This document shows, one piece after another, positions 7,412 through 14,846 of a stretch of 15,139 nucleotides of DNA. The translations under genes were made by a program, and so were the position numbers. Each line of letters starts with the position of its first letter. Position 1 is the first letter of the stretch. The stretch is from the NCBI GenBank assembly GCA_021203115.1, contig JAJQBV010000036.1, positions 1 to 15,139 on the forward strand. Reading direction: 5' to 3'. The DNA is from Clostridiales bacterium (GTDB taxonomy: Bacteria; Bacillota; Clostridia; Lachnospirales; Lachnospiraceae). The notes beneath the pieces are model-generated. The model had not been told where the DNA came from and made no database searches. It saw nothing but the letters and a program-made list of their open reading frames with translations.

Positions 7412-7440
7412 TTGACTTTTCCGGGAAACTATATTAATAT
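7412..7440 (+). promoter_or_regulatory. Proximal recA promoter
   Basis: TTGACT (7412-7417) and TAATAT (7435-7440) with a 17-base spacer. The predicted start near 7447 is immediately before the LexA box, the expected arrangement for an SOS-controlled recA promoter. Confidence 0.65.
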
Positions 7441-7451
7441 GAGAACAGACA

Positions 7452-7465
7452 CGAACATAAGTTCG
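7452..7465 (+). promoter_or_regulatory. LexA (SOS/DinR) operator of recA
   Basis: CGAACATAAGTTCG is a near-perfect palindrome matching the Gram-positive LexA/DinR consensus CGAAC-N4-GTTCG. It sits just downstream of the proximal -10 box and 14 bp before the recA ATG, so bound LexA would block initiation or early elongation. LexA itself is not encoded in the window. Confidence 0.9.
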
Positions 7466-7479
7466 AGAAGGAGAGGAAA

Positions 7480-8526
7480 ATGGCAAAAGAGGATAAATTA
7501 AAAGCTCTGGACGCGGCGATCGCCCAGATTGAGAAGCAGTATGGCAAGGGGTCGATTATGAAGCTGGGCGATCCGAATATTCACATGGATGTCGAGACCG
7601 TTCCAACGGGCTGCCTGAGTCTGGATATCGCGCTGGGTCTCGGCGGGATTCCCCGCGGCCGTATTATCGAGATCTACGGCCCGGAGTCCAGCGGAAAGAC
7701 GACGGTTGCGCTCCATATGGTGGCGGAGGTGCAGAAGCGGGGCGGCATCGCGGGCTTTATCGATGCGGAGCACGCGTTGGATCCGGCCTATGCGCGCAAT
7801 ATCGGCGTGGATATTGACGATTTATATATTTCGCAGCCGGACAACGGCGAGCAGGCGCTGGAGATCACGGAGACGATGGTTCGCTCCGGCGCGGTGGATA
7901 TCGTGATCGTGGATTCCGTGGCGGCGCTGGTCCCGAAGGCAGAGATTGAGGGGGATATGGGAGATGCCCATGTGGGACTGCAGGCGCGGCTCATGTCTCA
8001 GGCCCTCCGGAAGCTGACGGCGGTGATCAGCAAGTCAAACTGCATTGTGATTTTCATCAACCAGCTCCGTGAGAAGGTGGGCGTTATGTTCGGCAATCCA
8101 GAGACGACCACCGGCGGGCGTGCACTGAAGTTTTATTCCTCCATCCGTCTGGATGTGCGCCGTATCGAGGCGCTCAAACAGAGCGGGGAGGTCATCGGCA
8201 ACCATACCCGGATCAAGGTCGTGAAAAACAAGATCGCGCCCCCGTTTAAGGAGGCAGAGTTTGATATCATGTTCGGAAAGGGGATCTCCAGAGAGGGGGA
8301 TGTCCTCGATCTGGCTGCAAATCTGAACATTATCAATAAGTCCGGCGCATGGTATTCTTACAATGGCGAGCGGATCGGCCAGGGACGGGAGAACGCGAAG
8401 AATTATCTGACGGAGCATCCGGATGTCTGGGACGAGGTGGAGGCGAAGGTGCGCGACCACTATGACCTTGACGGAAAGCGCACGGCTGCCGATTCACCGG
8501 ATGAGGCATCGGCAGAGACAGAGTAG
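7480..8526 (+). CDS. recA: Recombinase RecA
   Basis: A DNA-dependent ATPase that drives homologous pairing and strand exchange, and a co-protease for LexA cleavage. The 348-residue length is normal. Visible are the N-terminal helix ([20 protein letters not shown]), Walker A GPESSGKT (67-74), catalytic Glu97 in [10 protein letters not shown], Walker [11 protein letters not shown] (141-150), the L1 region [22 protein letters not shown], and L2 with [18 protein letters not shown] (204-221). The C-terminal domain has [14 protein letters not shown] and an acidic tail ([11 protein letters not shown]), as in other RecA proteins. ATG 7480 follows AAGGAGAGG at 7468-7476. Regulation is by the adjacent LexA operator plus a more distal promoter. 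recX starts 6 bp after its stop, implying one transcript. Identification is certain. Confidence 0.99.
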   Translation: MAKEDKLKALDAAIAQIEKQYGKGSIMKLGDPNIHMDVETVPTGCLSLDIALGLGGIPRGRIIEIYGPESSGKTTVALHMVAEVQKRGGIAGFIDAEHALDPAYARNIGVDIDDLYISQPDNGEQALEITETMVRSGAVDIVIVDSVAALVPKAEIEGDMGDAHVGLQARLMSQALRKLTAVISKSNCIVIFINQLREKVGVMFGNPETTTGGRALKFYSSIRLDVRRIEALKQSGEVIGNHTRIKVVKNKIAPPFKEAEFDIMFGKGISREGDVLDLAANLNIINKSGAWYSYNGERIGQGRENAKNYLTEHPDVWDEVEAKVRDHYDLDGKRTAADSPDEASAETE

Positions 8527-8532
8527 GGTACC

Positions 8533-9129
8533 ATGCAGATTCTGGAGATAAAGAAAGAGAAAAAGGGCAGGCTGCTGATCTGCACGAATGAGATGACCTT
8601 CCCGCTCTACGAGAAAGAGGCCGCAGACCTGCATTTGACGGAGGGCGGTGAGCTGAGCCGGGAGGAATGGGAGCGTCTTTGCCGGGAGATCCTCGACAAA
8701 CGCGTGATCCGGCGGGCGATGCATCTCCTGCAGCAGATGGACCGGACAGAGGCGCAGCTTCGCAGGAAGCTCCGGGAAAATCACTATCCCGATGTCCTGA
8801 TCGACACAGCAGTGGAGTATGTGAAGTCGTACCATTATATTGATGATTTGCGCTATGCCGCTTCCTTTATCCGCTTCCATCAGTCGGACAAGAGCCGGTC
8901 GCAGCTAAAGACTGCCCTGCTTTCGCGCGGTGTCCCGGCGCAGGTGATTGCGCAGGCGATGGAGGAGACCTACGAGGATCATGAGACGGAGTTGATACGG
9001 AGGCTTCTGGAAAAGAAGCACTACGATCCGGCACAGGCGGATCAGAGAGAGACATACCGGGTCTATCAATATCTTCTGCGGAAAGGCTTTTCGAATTTTC
9101 AGATTAAGCGGGAGATGGACTTGACATAA
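8533..9129 (+). CDS. recX: Regulatory protein RecX
   Basis: A small helical modulator that caps or destabilises RecA filaments. It starts 6 bp after recA with only a weak TAGGG in front, so translational coupling to recA is likely. The 198-residue protein has a basic N-terminal segment (MQILEIKKEKKGRLLICTN) followed by the repeated three-helix modules of RecX: RAMHLLQQMDRTEAQLRRKL (residues ~60-80), a middle module with YHYIDDLRYAASFIRFH and SRSQLKTALLSRGV, and a C-terminal module ending VYQYLLRKGFSNFQIKREM. Co-transcription with recA places both under LexA control, while its last codons contain the rny promoter. Family assignment is secure from both motifs and position. Confidence 0.94.
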   Translation: MQILEIKKEKKGRLLICTNEMTFPLYEKEAADLHLTEGGELSREEWERLCREILDKRVIRRAMHLLQQMDRTEAQLRRKLRENHYPDVLIDTAVEYVKSYHYIDDLRYAASFIRFHQSDKSRSQLKTALLSRGVPAQVIAQAMEETYEDHETELIRRLLEKKHYDPAQADQRETYRVYQYLLRKGFSNFQIKREMDLT

Positions 9130-9149
9130 TTCCGAAAAGAGGATAAAAT
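9121..9149 (+). promoter_or_regulatory. Near-consensus sigma-A promoter for rny, inside the end of recX
   Basis: TTGACA (9121-9126, a perfect -35) and TAAAAT (9144-9149) are spaced by 17 bases. The -35 box overlaps the last sense codons and stop of recX. Transcription would start near 9156, about 60 nt before the rny start, uncoupling rny from the SOS-controlled recA-recX transcript. Confidence 0.75.
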
Positions 9150-9215
9150 CAAATAGTTGCAGTTATGACATTTTAATTGTTATATCTTAAAACTGAATAA
9201 GGAGGTGCGCCTGAG

Positions 9216-10772
9216 GTGCAGACTGGCATAGCAGTAGCGATCACGGCTGTTGTCGCCGTTGTCATCACCTTTATCATCACCTATGCAGCGGCGAACGCCC
9301 GTTTTAAGAAAAACACGGAAGAGAAGATCGGAAGTGCGGAGGAGCGTGCGCGGAGCATTATTGATGAGGCAGTGAAGAGCGCTGAGACGAAGAAGCGGGA
9401 GGCTTCTCTGGAGATCAAGGAAGAGTCCATCCGGACGAAAAACGAGCTTGACAAGGAGATTAAGGACCGCAGAGCAGAGATTCAGCGCAATGAGAGACGT
9501 ATCGAGCAGAAGGAGGCTAATCTTGACAAGAAGCTGGAAGCTGCTGAGCGCCGCGAGCAAAGTTTCGCTGCAAAGGAAGAGGACATTAAGCGTCAGAAAG
9601 CTGAAGTCGCCAGGTTAAACGAGGAACGCATTCAGGAACTGGAAAGAATTTCAGGGATCACCTCTGAACAGGCAAAAGAATATCTCTTAAAAACTGTTGA
9701 AGAAGATGTAAAACTTGATACGGCAAAACTGATCAAGGAGATGGACATCCGGGCAAAGGAAGAGGCGGGTAAGAGAGCCCGTGACTATGTGGTCAACGCC
9801 ATTCAGAAATGTGCGGCGGATCATGTGGCGGAGGCAACGATTTCGGTTGTCCAGCTTCCGAATGATGAGATGAAGGGACGGATTATCGGCCGTGAGGGCC
9901 GCAATATCCGCACTCTGGAGACGATGACAGGCGTAGATCTGATCATCGATGATACTCCGGAGGCCGTCATCCTGTCGAGCTTCGATCCGATCCGTCGGGA
10001 GGTTGCCCGTATCGCCCTTGAAAAACTGATCGTGGATGGCCGTATACACCCTGCTAGAATCGAGGAAATGGTTGAAAAGGCGCAGAAGGAAGTTGAGAGC
10101 GTCATCCGGGAAGAGGGTGAGGCTGCCACTCTGGAGGTCGGTGTGCACGGCATACATCCGGAACTGGTACGTCTGCTTGGCCGGATGAAATTCCGTACCA
10201 GCTATGGACAAAATGCGCTGAAACATTCCATCGAGGTAGCACAGATCGCGGGTCTTCTGGCCGCAGAGGTCGGTGTGGATGTCAGGTTGGCCAAGCGTGC
10301 AGGTTTGCTTCACGATATCGGCAAGGCTGTGGATCACGAGATGGAGGGCTCTCATATTCAGCTGGGTGTTGCACTCTGCAGAAAGTACAAAGAGTCGGCT
10401 ACCGTGATCAATGCGGTTGAGTCGCATCACGGAGATGTGGAACCGGAATCCCTGATCGCCTGTCTGATACAGGCGGCTGATACCATATCGGCAGCCCGTC
10501 CGGGCGCTCGTCGGGAGACGCTGGAAACATATTCAAACAGATTAAAGAAGCTAGAGGACATAACGAACAGTTTCAAGGGTGTAGATAAATCTTTTGCAGT
10601 TCAGGCGGGCAGAGAAGTTCGTATTATGGTGGTTCCGGAGCAGGTCAGCGATGCTGACATGGTGCTGTTGGCCAGAGATATTTCCAAGCAGATCGAAGCT
10701 GAATTGGAGTATCCGGGTCAGATCAAGGTCAATGTGATTCGAGAGAGCCGTGTGACAGACTACGCGAAGTAG
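9216..10772 (+). CDS. rny: Ribonuclease Y
   Basis: A membrane-anchored endoribonuclease that begins mRNA decay in Gram-positive bacteria. GTG 9216 is the start, with AAGGAGG at 9199-9205. The 518-residue protein has the standard order: one N-terminal transmembrane helix (residues ~4-25), a long charged coiled coil (~30-195), a KH domain with [10 protein letters not shown] (221-230), and an HD domain with His337 in LKHSIEVAQ and the HD pair at 366-367 in GLLHDIGKA, then HLIQ-like metal-site residues ([23 protein letters not shown]). The C-terminus [16 protein letters not shown] is typical. Length and motifs match the family fully. It has its own promoter and ends at a strong terminator, so it is probably monocistronic. 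Confidence 0.97.
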   Translation: MQTGIAVAITAVVAVVITFIITYAAANARFKKNTEEKIGSAEERARSIIDEAVKSAETKKREASLEIKEESIRTKNELDKEIKDRRAEIQRNERRIEQKEANLDKKLEAAERREQSFAAKEEDIKRQKAEVARLNEERIQELERISGITSEQAKEYLLKTVEEDVKLDTAKLIKEMDIRAKEEAGKRARDYVVNAIQKCAADHVAEATISVVQLPNDEMKGRIIGREGRNIRTLETMTGVDLIIDDTPEAVILSSFDPIRREVARIALEKLIVDGRIHPARIEEMVEKAQKEVESVIREEGEAATLEVGVHGIHPELVRLLGRMKFRTSYGQNALKHSIEVAQIAGLLAAEVGVDVRLAKRAGLLHDIGKAVDHEMEGSHIQLGVALCRKYKESATVINAVESHHGDVEPESLIACLIQAADTISAARPGARRETLETYSNRLKKLEDITNSFKGVDKSFAVQAGREVRIMVVPEQVSDADMVLLARDISKQIEAELEYPGQIKVNVIRESRVTDYAK

Positions 10773-10824
10773 GATATCACAGCATAGTACGCAGTTCGTA
10801 GAATGGACGAATGATGAACAGATC

Positions 10825-10858
10825 CCCGTAAATTCTCTTCTGAGAGTTTACGGGTTTT
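10825..10858 (+). terminator. Intrinsic terminator after rny
   Basis: CCCGTAAA (10825-10832) pairs with TTTACGGG (10847-10854), extended inward by a T-G wobble and TCTC/GAGA to a 13-bp stem with a TTCT loop, followed by TTTTCT. It is 52 bp after the rny stop and 43 bp before the next gene. Confidence 0.88.
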
Positions 10859-10901
10859 CTGATACTAACGGTTCGATGTGCCGGGCGCAGGGGAATGGTT
10901 C

Positions 10902-11657
10902 ATGAAGCTGATATCTTGGAATGTAAATGGGCTGCGGGCCTGTGTAACAAAAGGATTTCTGGAATATTTTAAACAGACGGATGCCGATATCTTCTGTGTG
11001 CAGGAGACAAAGCTGCAGGAGGGCCAGATCAGTCTGGAGCTGGACGGGTATGAGCAGTATTGGAACTATGCGGAGAAAAAGGGATACTCCGGCACGGCTG
11101 TTTTTACAAAGAGGACGCCGCTTTCCGTCACACGCGGGATCGGCATAGAGGAGCATGATCACGAGGGTCGTGTCATCACACTGGAGTTTGAGCGGTTTTA
11201 TTTTATCGTAGTCTATGTGCCGAACTCACAGAATGAGCTCGCCCGGCTGGACTATCGCATGAAATGGGAGGATGACTTCCTTTCTTATGTGCAGGCGCTG
11301 GAGAAGACAAAGCCGGTCATCTACGCGGGAGACCTCAATGTCGCCCATCAGGAGATCGATCTGAAAAATCCGAAGACCAACCATCACAATGCGGGGTTTA
11401 CGGATGAAGAAAGAGAAAAGATGACAAACGCGCTTCAGAGTGGTAGAATCGATACATACCGGTATTTTCATCCGGACCAGACAGGGGTATACTCATGGTG
11501 GTCCTACCGCCGGAAAGCGCGGGAGACCAACGCCGGATGGCGTATTGACTATTTTATCGCGTCTGACAGTTTGCGGGATGCGCTGGTGTCCGCGGATATA
11601 CATACAGAGGTTATGGGGTCGGATCACTGTCCTGTAGAGCTTGTCGCGGATCTGTGA
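10902..11657 (+). CDS. exoA: Exodeoxyribonuclease III / AP endonuclease
   Basis: A base-excision-repair enzyme that cleaves DNA at abasic sites and trims 3' ends. ATG 10902 is chosen because AGGGG at 10889-10893 is 8 bases upstream and MKLISWNVNG is the normal N-terminus; longer frames starting near 10878 add non-homologous residues. In the 251-residue product the metal and catalytic residues are visible: Asn7 (WNVNG), Glu35 (QETK), Asp144 and Asn146 (GDLNVAHQEIDL), WWSYR...GWRIDYF, and Asp241-His242 (SDHCP). Length is typical for the ExoA/XthA family. It begins just after the rny terminator with no obvious promoter between, and lepB follows 48 bp downstream. The ExoA-versus-XthA subfamily symbol is a judgement from Gram-positive context. 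Confidence 0.93.
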   Translation: MKLISWNVNGLRACVTKGFLEYFKQTDADIFCVQETKLQEGQISLELDGYEQYWNYAEKKGYSGTAVFTKRTPLSVTRGIGIEEHDHEGRVITLEFERFYFIVVYVPNSQNELARLDYRMKWEDDFLSYVQALEKTKPVIYAGDLNVAHQEIDLKNPKTNHHNAGFTDEEREKMTNALQSGRIDTYRYFHPDQTGVYSWWSYRRKARETNAGWRIDYFIASDSLRDALVSADIHTEVMGSDHCPVELVADL

Positions 11658-11705
11658 GGGACTTTCGGATCCGCAGTAATCTGACAGACGATTTGAGGAG
11701 CTGAC

Positions 11706-12368
11706 ATGGAAATTCGTCACAAAAAAGAGCCTCAGACCATGAGGAGACGGCGGGAGATGGAGCGCAAGCGCAATATACGGAAAGAGGTATTTAGCTGGAT
11801 CCGCATGTTTGTCATCGTTGTGGCTGTCGTGTTTGTCGCCACCCGTTTTATCATTATTAACGCGACGATACCCTCCGGTTCTATGGAGACGACGATCATG
11901 ACGAGCGACCGCCTGATCGGATTCCGGTTTTCCTACTGGTTTAAGGATCCGGAGCGCGGGGATATCATTCTTTTCTCCTACCCGGTGGATGAGTCGCAGA
12001 CTTATATCAAGAGGGTGATCGGTCTGCCCGGCGAGACCGTGGAGATTCGGGACGGCGGTATCTATATTGACGGAAGCGACACTCCGCTGGAGGAGGATTA
12101 TCTTTATGAGGAGTGGTATTGGGAGAATGACGGCTATTATTTCGAGGTGCCGGAGGACTGTTATCTGGTTCTCGGAGACAACCGGAACAATTCTGCGGAC
12201 AGCCGGGTCTGGGCATCGGAGGCGGTGTCGGCAGGACTGGCAGTCACGGAGGAGGAGGCGTACTCCTACAGCTTTGTGCGCCGCGACCAGATCAAGGGCA
12301 AGGCGATATTTACCTATTATAAAAGATTTAGGAACCTGACGAATACGGCGGGTTATCAGAATAAATAA
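11706..12368 (+). CDS. lepB: Signal peptidase I
   Basis: A membrane-bound serine protease that removes signal peptides from exported proteins. ATG 11706 is preceded by GAGGAG. The 220-residue protein has a strongly basic cytoplasmic N-terminus, one transmembrane helix (~32-51), catalytic Ser59 in PSGSMETTI, catalytic Lys102 in YIKRVIGLPGE, and the GDNRNNSADSR box (157-167). Single-helix topology fits Gram-positive type I peptidases. Between SADSRVW and IKGKA there is a longer acidic stretch (residues ~169-192, EAVSAGLAVTEEEAYSYSF) than the short FVP-x-x-x linker usually found there. It lies between exoA and the S1-domain gene, all on the plus strand, with a 34-bp gap before the latter. Identification is secure. 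Confidence 0.95.
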   Translation: MEIRHKKEPQTMRRRREMERKRNIRKEVFSWIRMFVIVVAVVFVATRFIIINATIPSGSMETTIMTSDRLIGFRFSYWFKDPERGDIILFSYPVDESQTYIKRVIGLPGETVEIRDGGIYIDGSDTPLEEDYLYEEWYWENDGYYFEVPEDCYLVLGDNRNNSADSRVWASEAVSAGLAVTEEEAYSYSFVRRDQIKGKAIFTYYKRFRNLTNTAGYQNK

Positions 12369-12402
12369 ATGATGTCGAAAACAAATTATAAGGAGATATT
12401 TT

Positions 12403-13239
12403 ATGGAAACGACAGAGACAACGAAAGTAACGGAAGAGACAACGGTGGACGCTGCGGCAGAAGCAGCTGCAGAGGAGACCACTGCAGAGGCAGTTGAGAC
12501 GGCTGTCGCGGAGGAAACTGCTGCAGAAACAGCGGAGACGGCTGCGGAGTCTATGGATGATATGGGCAAGGCGCTGGAGGACTCCTACAAGATGATGGGC
12601 GACGGCGAGCATGATACCGACACGCTCCTCGCGTGGGCAAAGATCAAAGAGCTCTACGAGTCTCAGGAGAACCTGACCGTAGAGATCACCGGCGTGGTAA
12701 ATAAAGGCGTGATCGCTATGGTGGAGGGGATCCGCGGATTTATTCCGGCTTCCAGACTCAGCCTGCAGAGAGTCAATGACCTGAATGAGTGGCTCGGCAA
12801 AGAGATTCAGGTGCGTGTGATCACGGCCGATCAGGAGGCGGATAAGCTGGTTCTCTCTGCACGCGAAATCCTGAGGGAGGAACGGGAGAATGCGAAGAAG
12901 GTAAAATTGTCTGCTATAGAGGTCGGAACCGTTTTTGACGGAAAAGTTGACAGCATTCAGGATTATGGTGTTTTTGTGGATCTGGGCGATGGCGTCTCCG
13001 GACTGGTTCATGTTTCCCAAATCGCGTTGGAGCGCGTAAAGCATCCGTCGGATGTCCTGAAAAAAGGCCAGGAGGTCCGCGTGAAGGTGATCGGCAAACA
13101 GAACGGAAAGTTAAAGCTGAGCATCAAAGCGCTGCTGGAGCAGAAAAAGAAGGACGAGGAAGTAAAGGTGACCATTCCGAAGGCGGAGTCGATCGGCACT
13201 TCCATGGGCGACCTTCTGAAGAATATCAAGCTTTTATAA
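12403..13239 (+). CDS. S1 RNA-binding domain protein (two S1 repeats, acidic Ala/Glu/Thr N-terminal tail)
   Basis: AAGGAG lies 7 bases before ATG 12403, so the unusual N-terminus is part of the gene. Residues 1-50 consist almost only of Ala, Glu, Thr and Val (AEETAAETAETAAES) and should be disordered and strongly acidic. A helical segment follows (51-88), then S1 domain 1 (~90-155, GVVNKGVIAMVEGIRGFIPASRLS) and S1 domain 2 (~174-243, GKVDSIQDYGVFVDLGDGVSGLVHVSQI), the latter having all classic S1 surface residues. A Lys-rich C-terminus follows. It resembles the short, clostridial RpsA-like proteins rather than full ribosomal S1 (4-6 repeats), so rpsA is not assigned. It likely binds mRNA or the ribosome. 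The next gene starts 13 bp later, and the trio S1-unknown-SseB appears to be one operon. Confidence 0.88.
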   Translation: METTETTKVTEETTVDAAAEAAAEETTAEAVETAVAEETAAETAETAAESMDDMGKALEDSYKMMGDGEHDTDTLLAWAKIKELYESQENLTVEITGVVNKGVIAMVEGIRGFIPASRLSLQRVNDLNEWLGKEIQVRVITADQEADKLVLSAREILREERENAKKVKLSAIEVGTVFDGKVDSIQDYGVFVDLGDGVSGLVHVSQIALERVKHPSDVLKKGQEVRVKVIGKQNGKLKLSIKALLEQKKKDEEVKVTIPKAESIGTSMGDLLKNIKLL

Positions 13240-13252
13240 AAAGGGTACGGGA

Positions 13253-13723
13253 ATGGCTGCGAACAAACGGGTTCATGAGCCGGGAAAGGAGTTTGACTGC
13301 TCCGGATTCCACGGAAAATATGCAACGATTAATATGTCGGGACAGGATGTCGGCTATGCACGTGTCGGCATCGTCTGGTCTGACCGGAACTATATTCTGT
13401 TTCAGTTCCGGGGCAGATATGGTCTGGCAAACAAGGCCTATGTGAAGGATATCACGGAGGTTCGCATGACGGAGCGTATGCTCCGGAAGGAGACACCGCT
13501 GGAGGTGTGTCCGTGGAGCGAGCATTTTAATCCTTATCTGCGCTTTGTCGGGCAGCGGTGCGATATTCATATGCATCAGACCCGGATGTTTGAGGCGTCG
13601 CCCGGATTTTTCGGCGCAAAAATTCTCTATCTGGACCGGGAAAACGGCCTGATCCGGATCAAGGAGAACAGCAAACAGTTTAATGTGAGCATTGCCATGA
13701 TCTGCGGGATCATGGAGAGCTGA
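13253..13723 (+). CDS. Hypothetical protein of unknown family (156 residues)
   Basis: ATG 13253 has AAGGG 7 bases upstream (13241-13245) and follows the S1-domain gene by 13 bp; the SseB-family gene starts 14 bp after its stop. I do not recognise the family. The sequence looks soluble and beta-rich, with no signal peptide or membrane segment: INMSGQDVGYARVGIVWSD, NYILFQFRGRYGLANKAYV, DIHMHQTRMFE and GAKILYLDRENGLIRI all read as strands. It contains three Cys (residues 16, 87 and 103, with a further one at 151) with no metal-binding spacing, and several aromatic and His residues. Tight packing between an RNA-binding protein and an SseB protein suggests a shared transcript but does not define a job. 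Coding status is secure; function is not. Confidence 0.85.
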   Translation: MAANKRVHEPGKEFDCSGFHGKYATINMSGQDVGYARVGIVWSDRNYILFQFRGRYGLANKAYVKDITEVRMTERMLRKETPLEVCPWSEHFNPYLRFVGQRCDIHMHQTRMFEASPGFFGAKILYLDRENGLIRIKENSKQFNVSIAMICGIMES

Positions 13724-13737
13724 TCAAGAGAGAGTAC

Positions 13738-14715
13738 ATGGACAGTAAGATTTTACTTCGCCCGGCGTATAATCTGGACAATACAAAGCTGGAGACAGCC
13801 ATGGCGGATTACAACGCGTCAAAGAATGATCGAAAGAAGCTGGAGGATCTGACCCGTATTTTCCGGGGGTCTCAGGTGATCGTGCCGGTGGCTTTTCCCA
13901 AAAAGGCGGATGTCCGCGTGGTGATGAAGATGCTCAACGGGCTGCCGCTGAAAAAGGGGGAGGGATTTCCGCTCTTCCCGCTGACGGTCACGGACTCAAA
14001 GGGCAATAAGTACGCGCCGGCGTTTACTTCCAGAGATAAGATTGTGGAGACAAAGGATTTCCCGTACATGATACGCGTGCCGGCGGCGCAGGTGATCGAT
14101 ACCGTCATGAAGAGCAAGACCGGACTGGACGGCGTTATGCTGAACTCCCAGACAGCCCCATTCATATTTCACCGCCGTGCGTTCGAGGTTGATTTTTCCG
14201 TGCAGGCGGGGACGCAGGGACGGCAGGTGAAAAAGGTCACCAAAGAGGAGTTTGTTGTGATCGCCCGCAACACGGTCGAGAAGGGTCTGATTCCGAAAAC
14301 GCTTTTTTCCGACAAAGCGGAGTTTGTGCGGGATTTGGAGGAGCGCGGGGCGGAGCTTCTGCGCGAGATGTATGCGAAGCCTTACGGAGACAAGATTCCC
14401 AGCCCGTATACGGCGGAGGATTTCAGTGTCATGTCGCTGAATATCAGTGAGGACACGATGGCGGTCTGCGTTGAGCTTCCGCAGAAAAATCTGGCGCCTC
14501 ATATGGCACGTTCCGCCTATGTGATATACAATCCGCAGTCGGACGAGGTATATTATTATATGATTGAGAAGGGTCAGCGCGGCGAGAGTGATGTCCTGTG
14601 CAATATCACACCGGAGGGAAAGCATCAGGAGCTGATGACGGCGCCTCCCGTGGGGAATGAGCTGACCGCGGTCCTCGACCTGATCCGTGAGGAGAAGGAA
14701 GAGGCCGGAAAATAA
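13738..14715 (+). CDS. SseB-family protein
   Basis: A 325-residue soluble protein preceded by GAGAGAG and starting 14 bp after the upstream stop. Residues ~15-140 match the SseB N-terminal domain: a helical lead (LETAMADYNASKNDRKKLEDLTRIF), then the strand SQVIVPVAFP, FPLFPLTVTDSKGNKYAPAFTSRDKI, and DGVMLNSQTAPFIFHRR. Residues ~165-325 are a second region (SLNISEDTMAVCVELPQKN, YVIYNPQSDEVYYYMIEKGQ) that may be the SseB C-terminal domain or a clostridial variant. SseB proteins were named for altered serine sensitivity in E. coli, and their biochemical role is poorly defined. It ends the S1-unknown-SseB group, and its stop is 5 bp before the preQ1 aptamer, so this transcript probably runs into the riboswitch. 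Confidence 0.83.
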   Translation: MDSKILLRPAYNLDNTKLETAMADYNASKNDRKKLEDLTRIFRGSQVIVPVAFPKKADVRVVMKMLNGLPLKKGEGFPLFPLTVTDSKGNKYAPAFTSRDKIVETKDFPYMIRVPAAQVIDTVMKSKTGLDGVMLNSQTAPFIFHRRAFEVDFSVQAGTQGRQVKKVTKEEFVVIARNTVEKGLIPKTLFSDKAEFVRDLEERGAELLREMYAKPYGDKIPSPYTAEDFSVMSLNISEDTMAVCVELPQKNLAPHMARSAYVIYNPQSDEVYYYMIEKGQRGESDVLCNITPEGKHQELMTAPPVGNELTAVLDLIREEKEEAGK

Positions 14716-14720
14716 AGAAA

Positions 14721-14763
14721 AGACAGTTCGTTGGCACCATCCTGTCTATAAACAAAACCAGGG
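14721..14763 (+). ncRNA. preQ1-I riboswitch aptamer
   Basis: P1 is AGACAG (14721-14726) with CTGTCT (14742-14747). The loop begins TTC and contains GGCACCATC, close to the Bacillus subtilis queC aptamer loop. The A-rich tail ATAAACAAAA (14748-14757) leads to CCA (14758-14760), which can pair with loop TGG (14732-14734) plus a U-G wobble to form the H-type pseudoknot; the B. subtilis aptamer uses UAG/CUA at this place, a compensatory change. The gene behind is queD, in the pathway that makes preQ1, as expected for a feedback switch. Confidence 0.85.
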
Positions 14764-14797
14764 CTGTTTGTTTTGCTATGTGGAAACAGAGCCGTGG
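14758..14797 (+). promoter_or_regulatory. Antiterminator of the preQ1 riboswitch
   Basis: CTGTTT (14764-14769) pairs with AAACAG (14784-14789), then GG/CC and CCA (14758-14760) with TGG (14795-14797), about 11 bp with a 2-base bulge and one mismatch. It uses the CCA needed for the aptamer pseudoknot and covers the left arm of the terminator, so it excludes both. Without preQ1 it should keep transcription going into queD. Confidence 0.65.
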
Positions 14798-14825
14798 TTT
14801 GTGCCGCGGCTTTTTCTATTTTTTT
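14790..14825 (+). terminator. Riboswitch-controlled intrinsic terminator before queD
   Basis: AGCCGTGG (14790-14797) pairs with CCGCGGCT (14804-14811) around a TTTGTG loop, one T-G wobble, followed by a T-rich tract (TTTTTCTATTTTTTT) to 14825. The left arm is shared with the antiterminator at 14758-14797, giving an OFF switch when preQ1 is bound. Confidence 0.87.
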
Positions 14826-14846
14826 CTGAGAGAAGAGGAGGCAGCT

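Noticed and set aside
11646..11674. Hairpin GCGGATC/GATCCGC around the exoA stop as a terminator
   Set aside because: Only 7 bp with a long loop and no T-run afterwards; lepB follows closely, so it is at most a weak attenuator.
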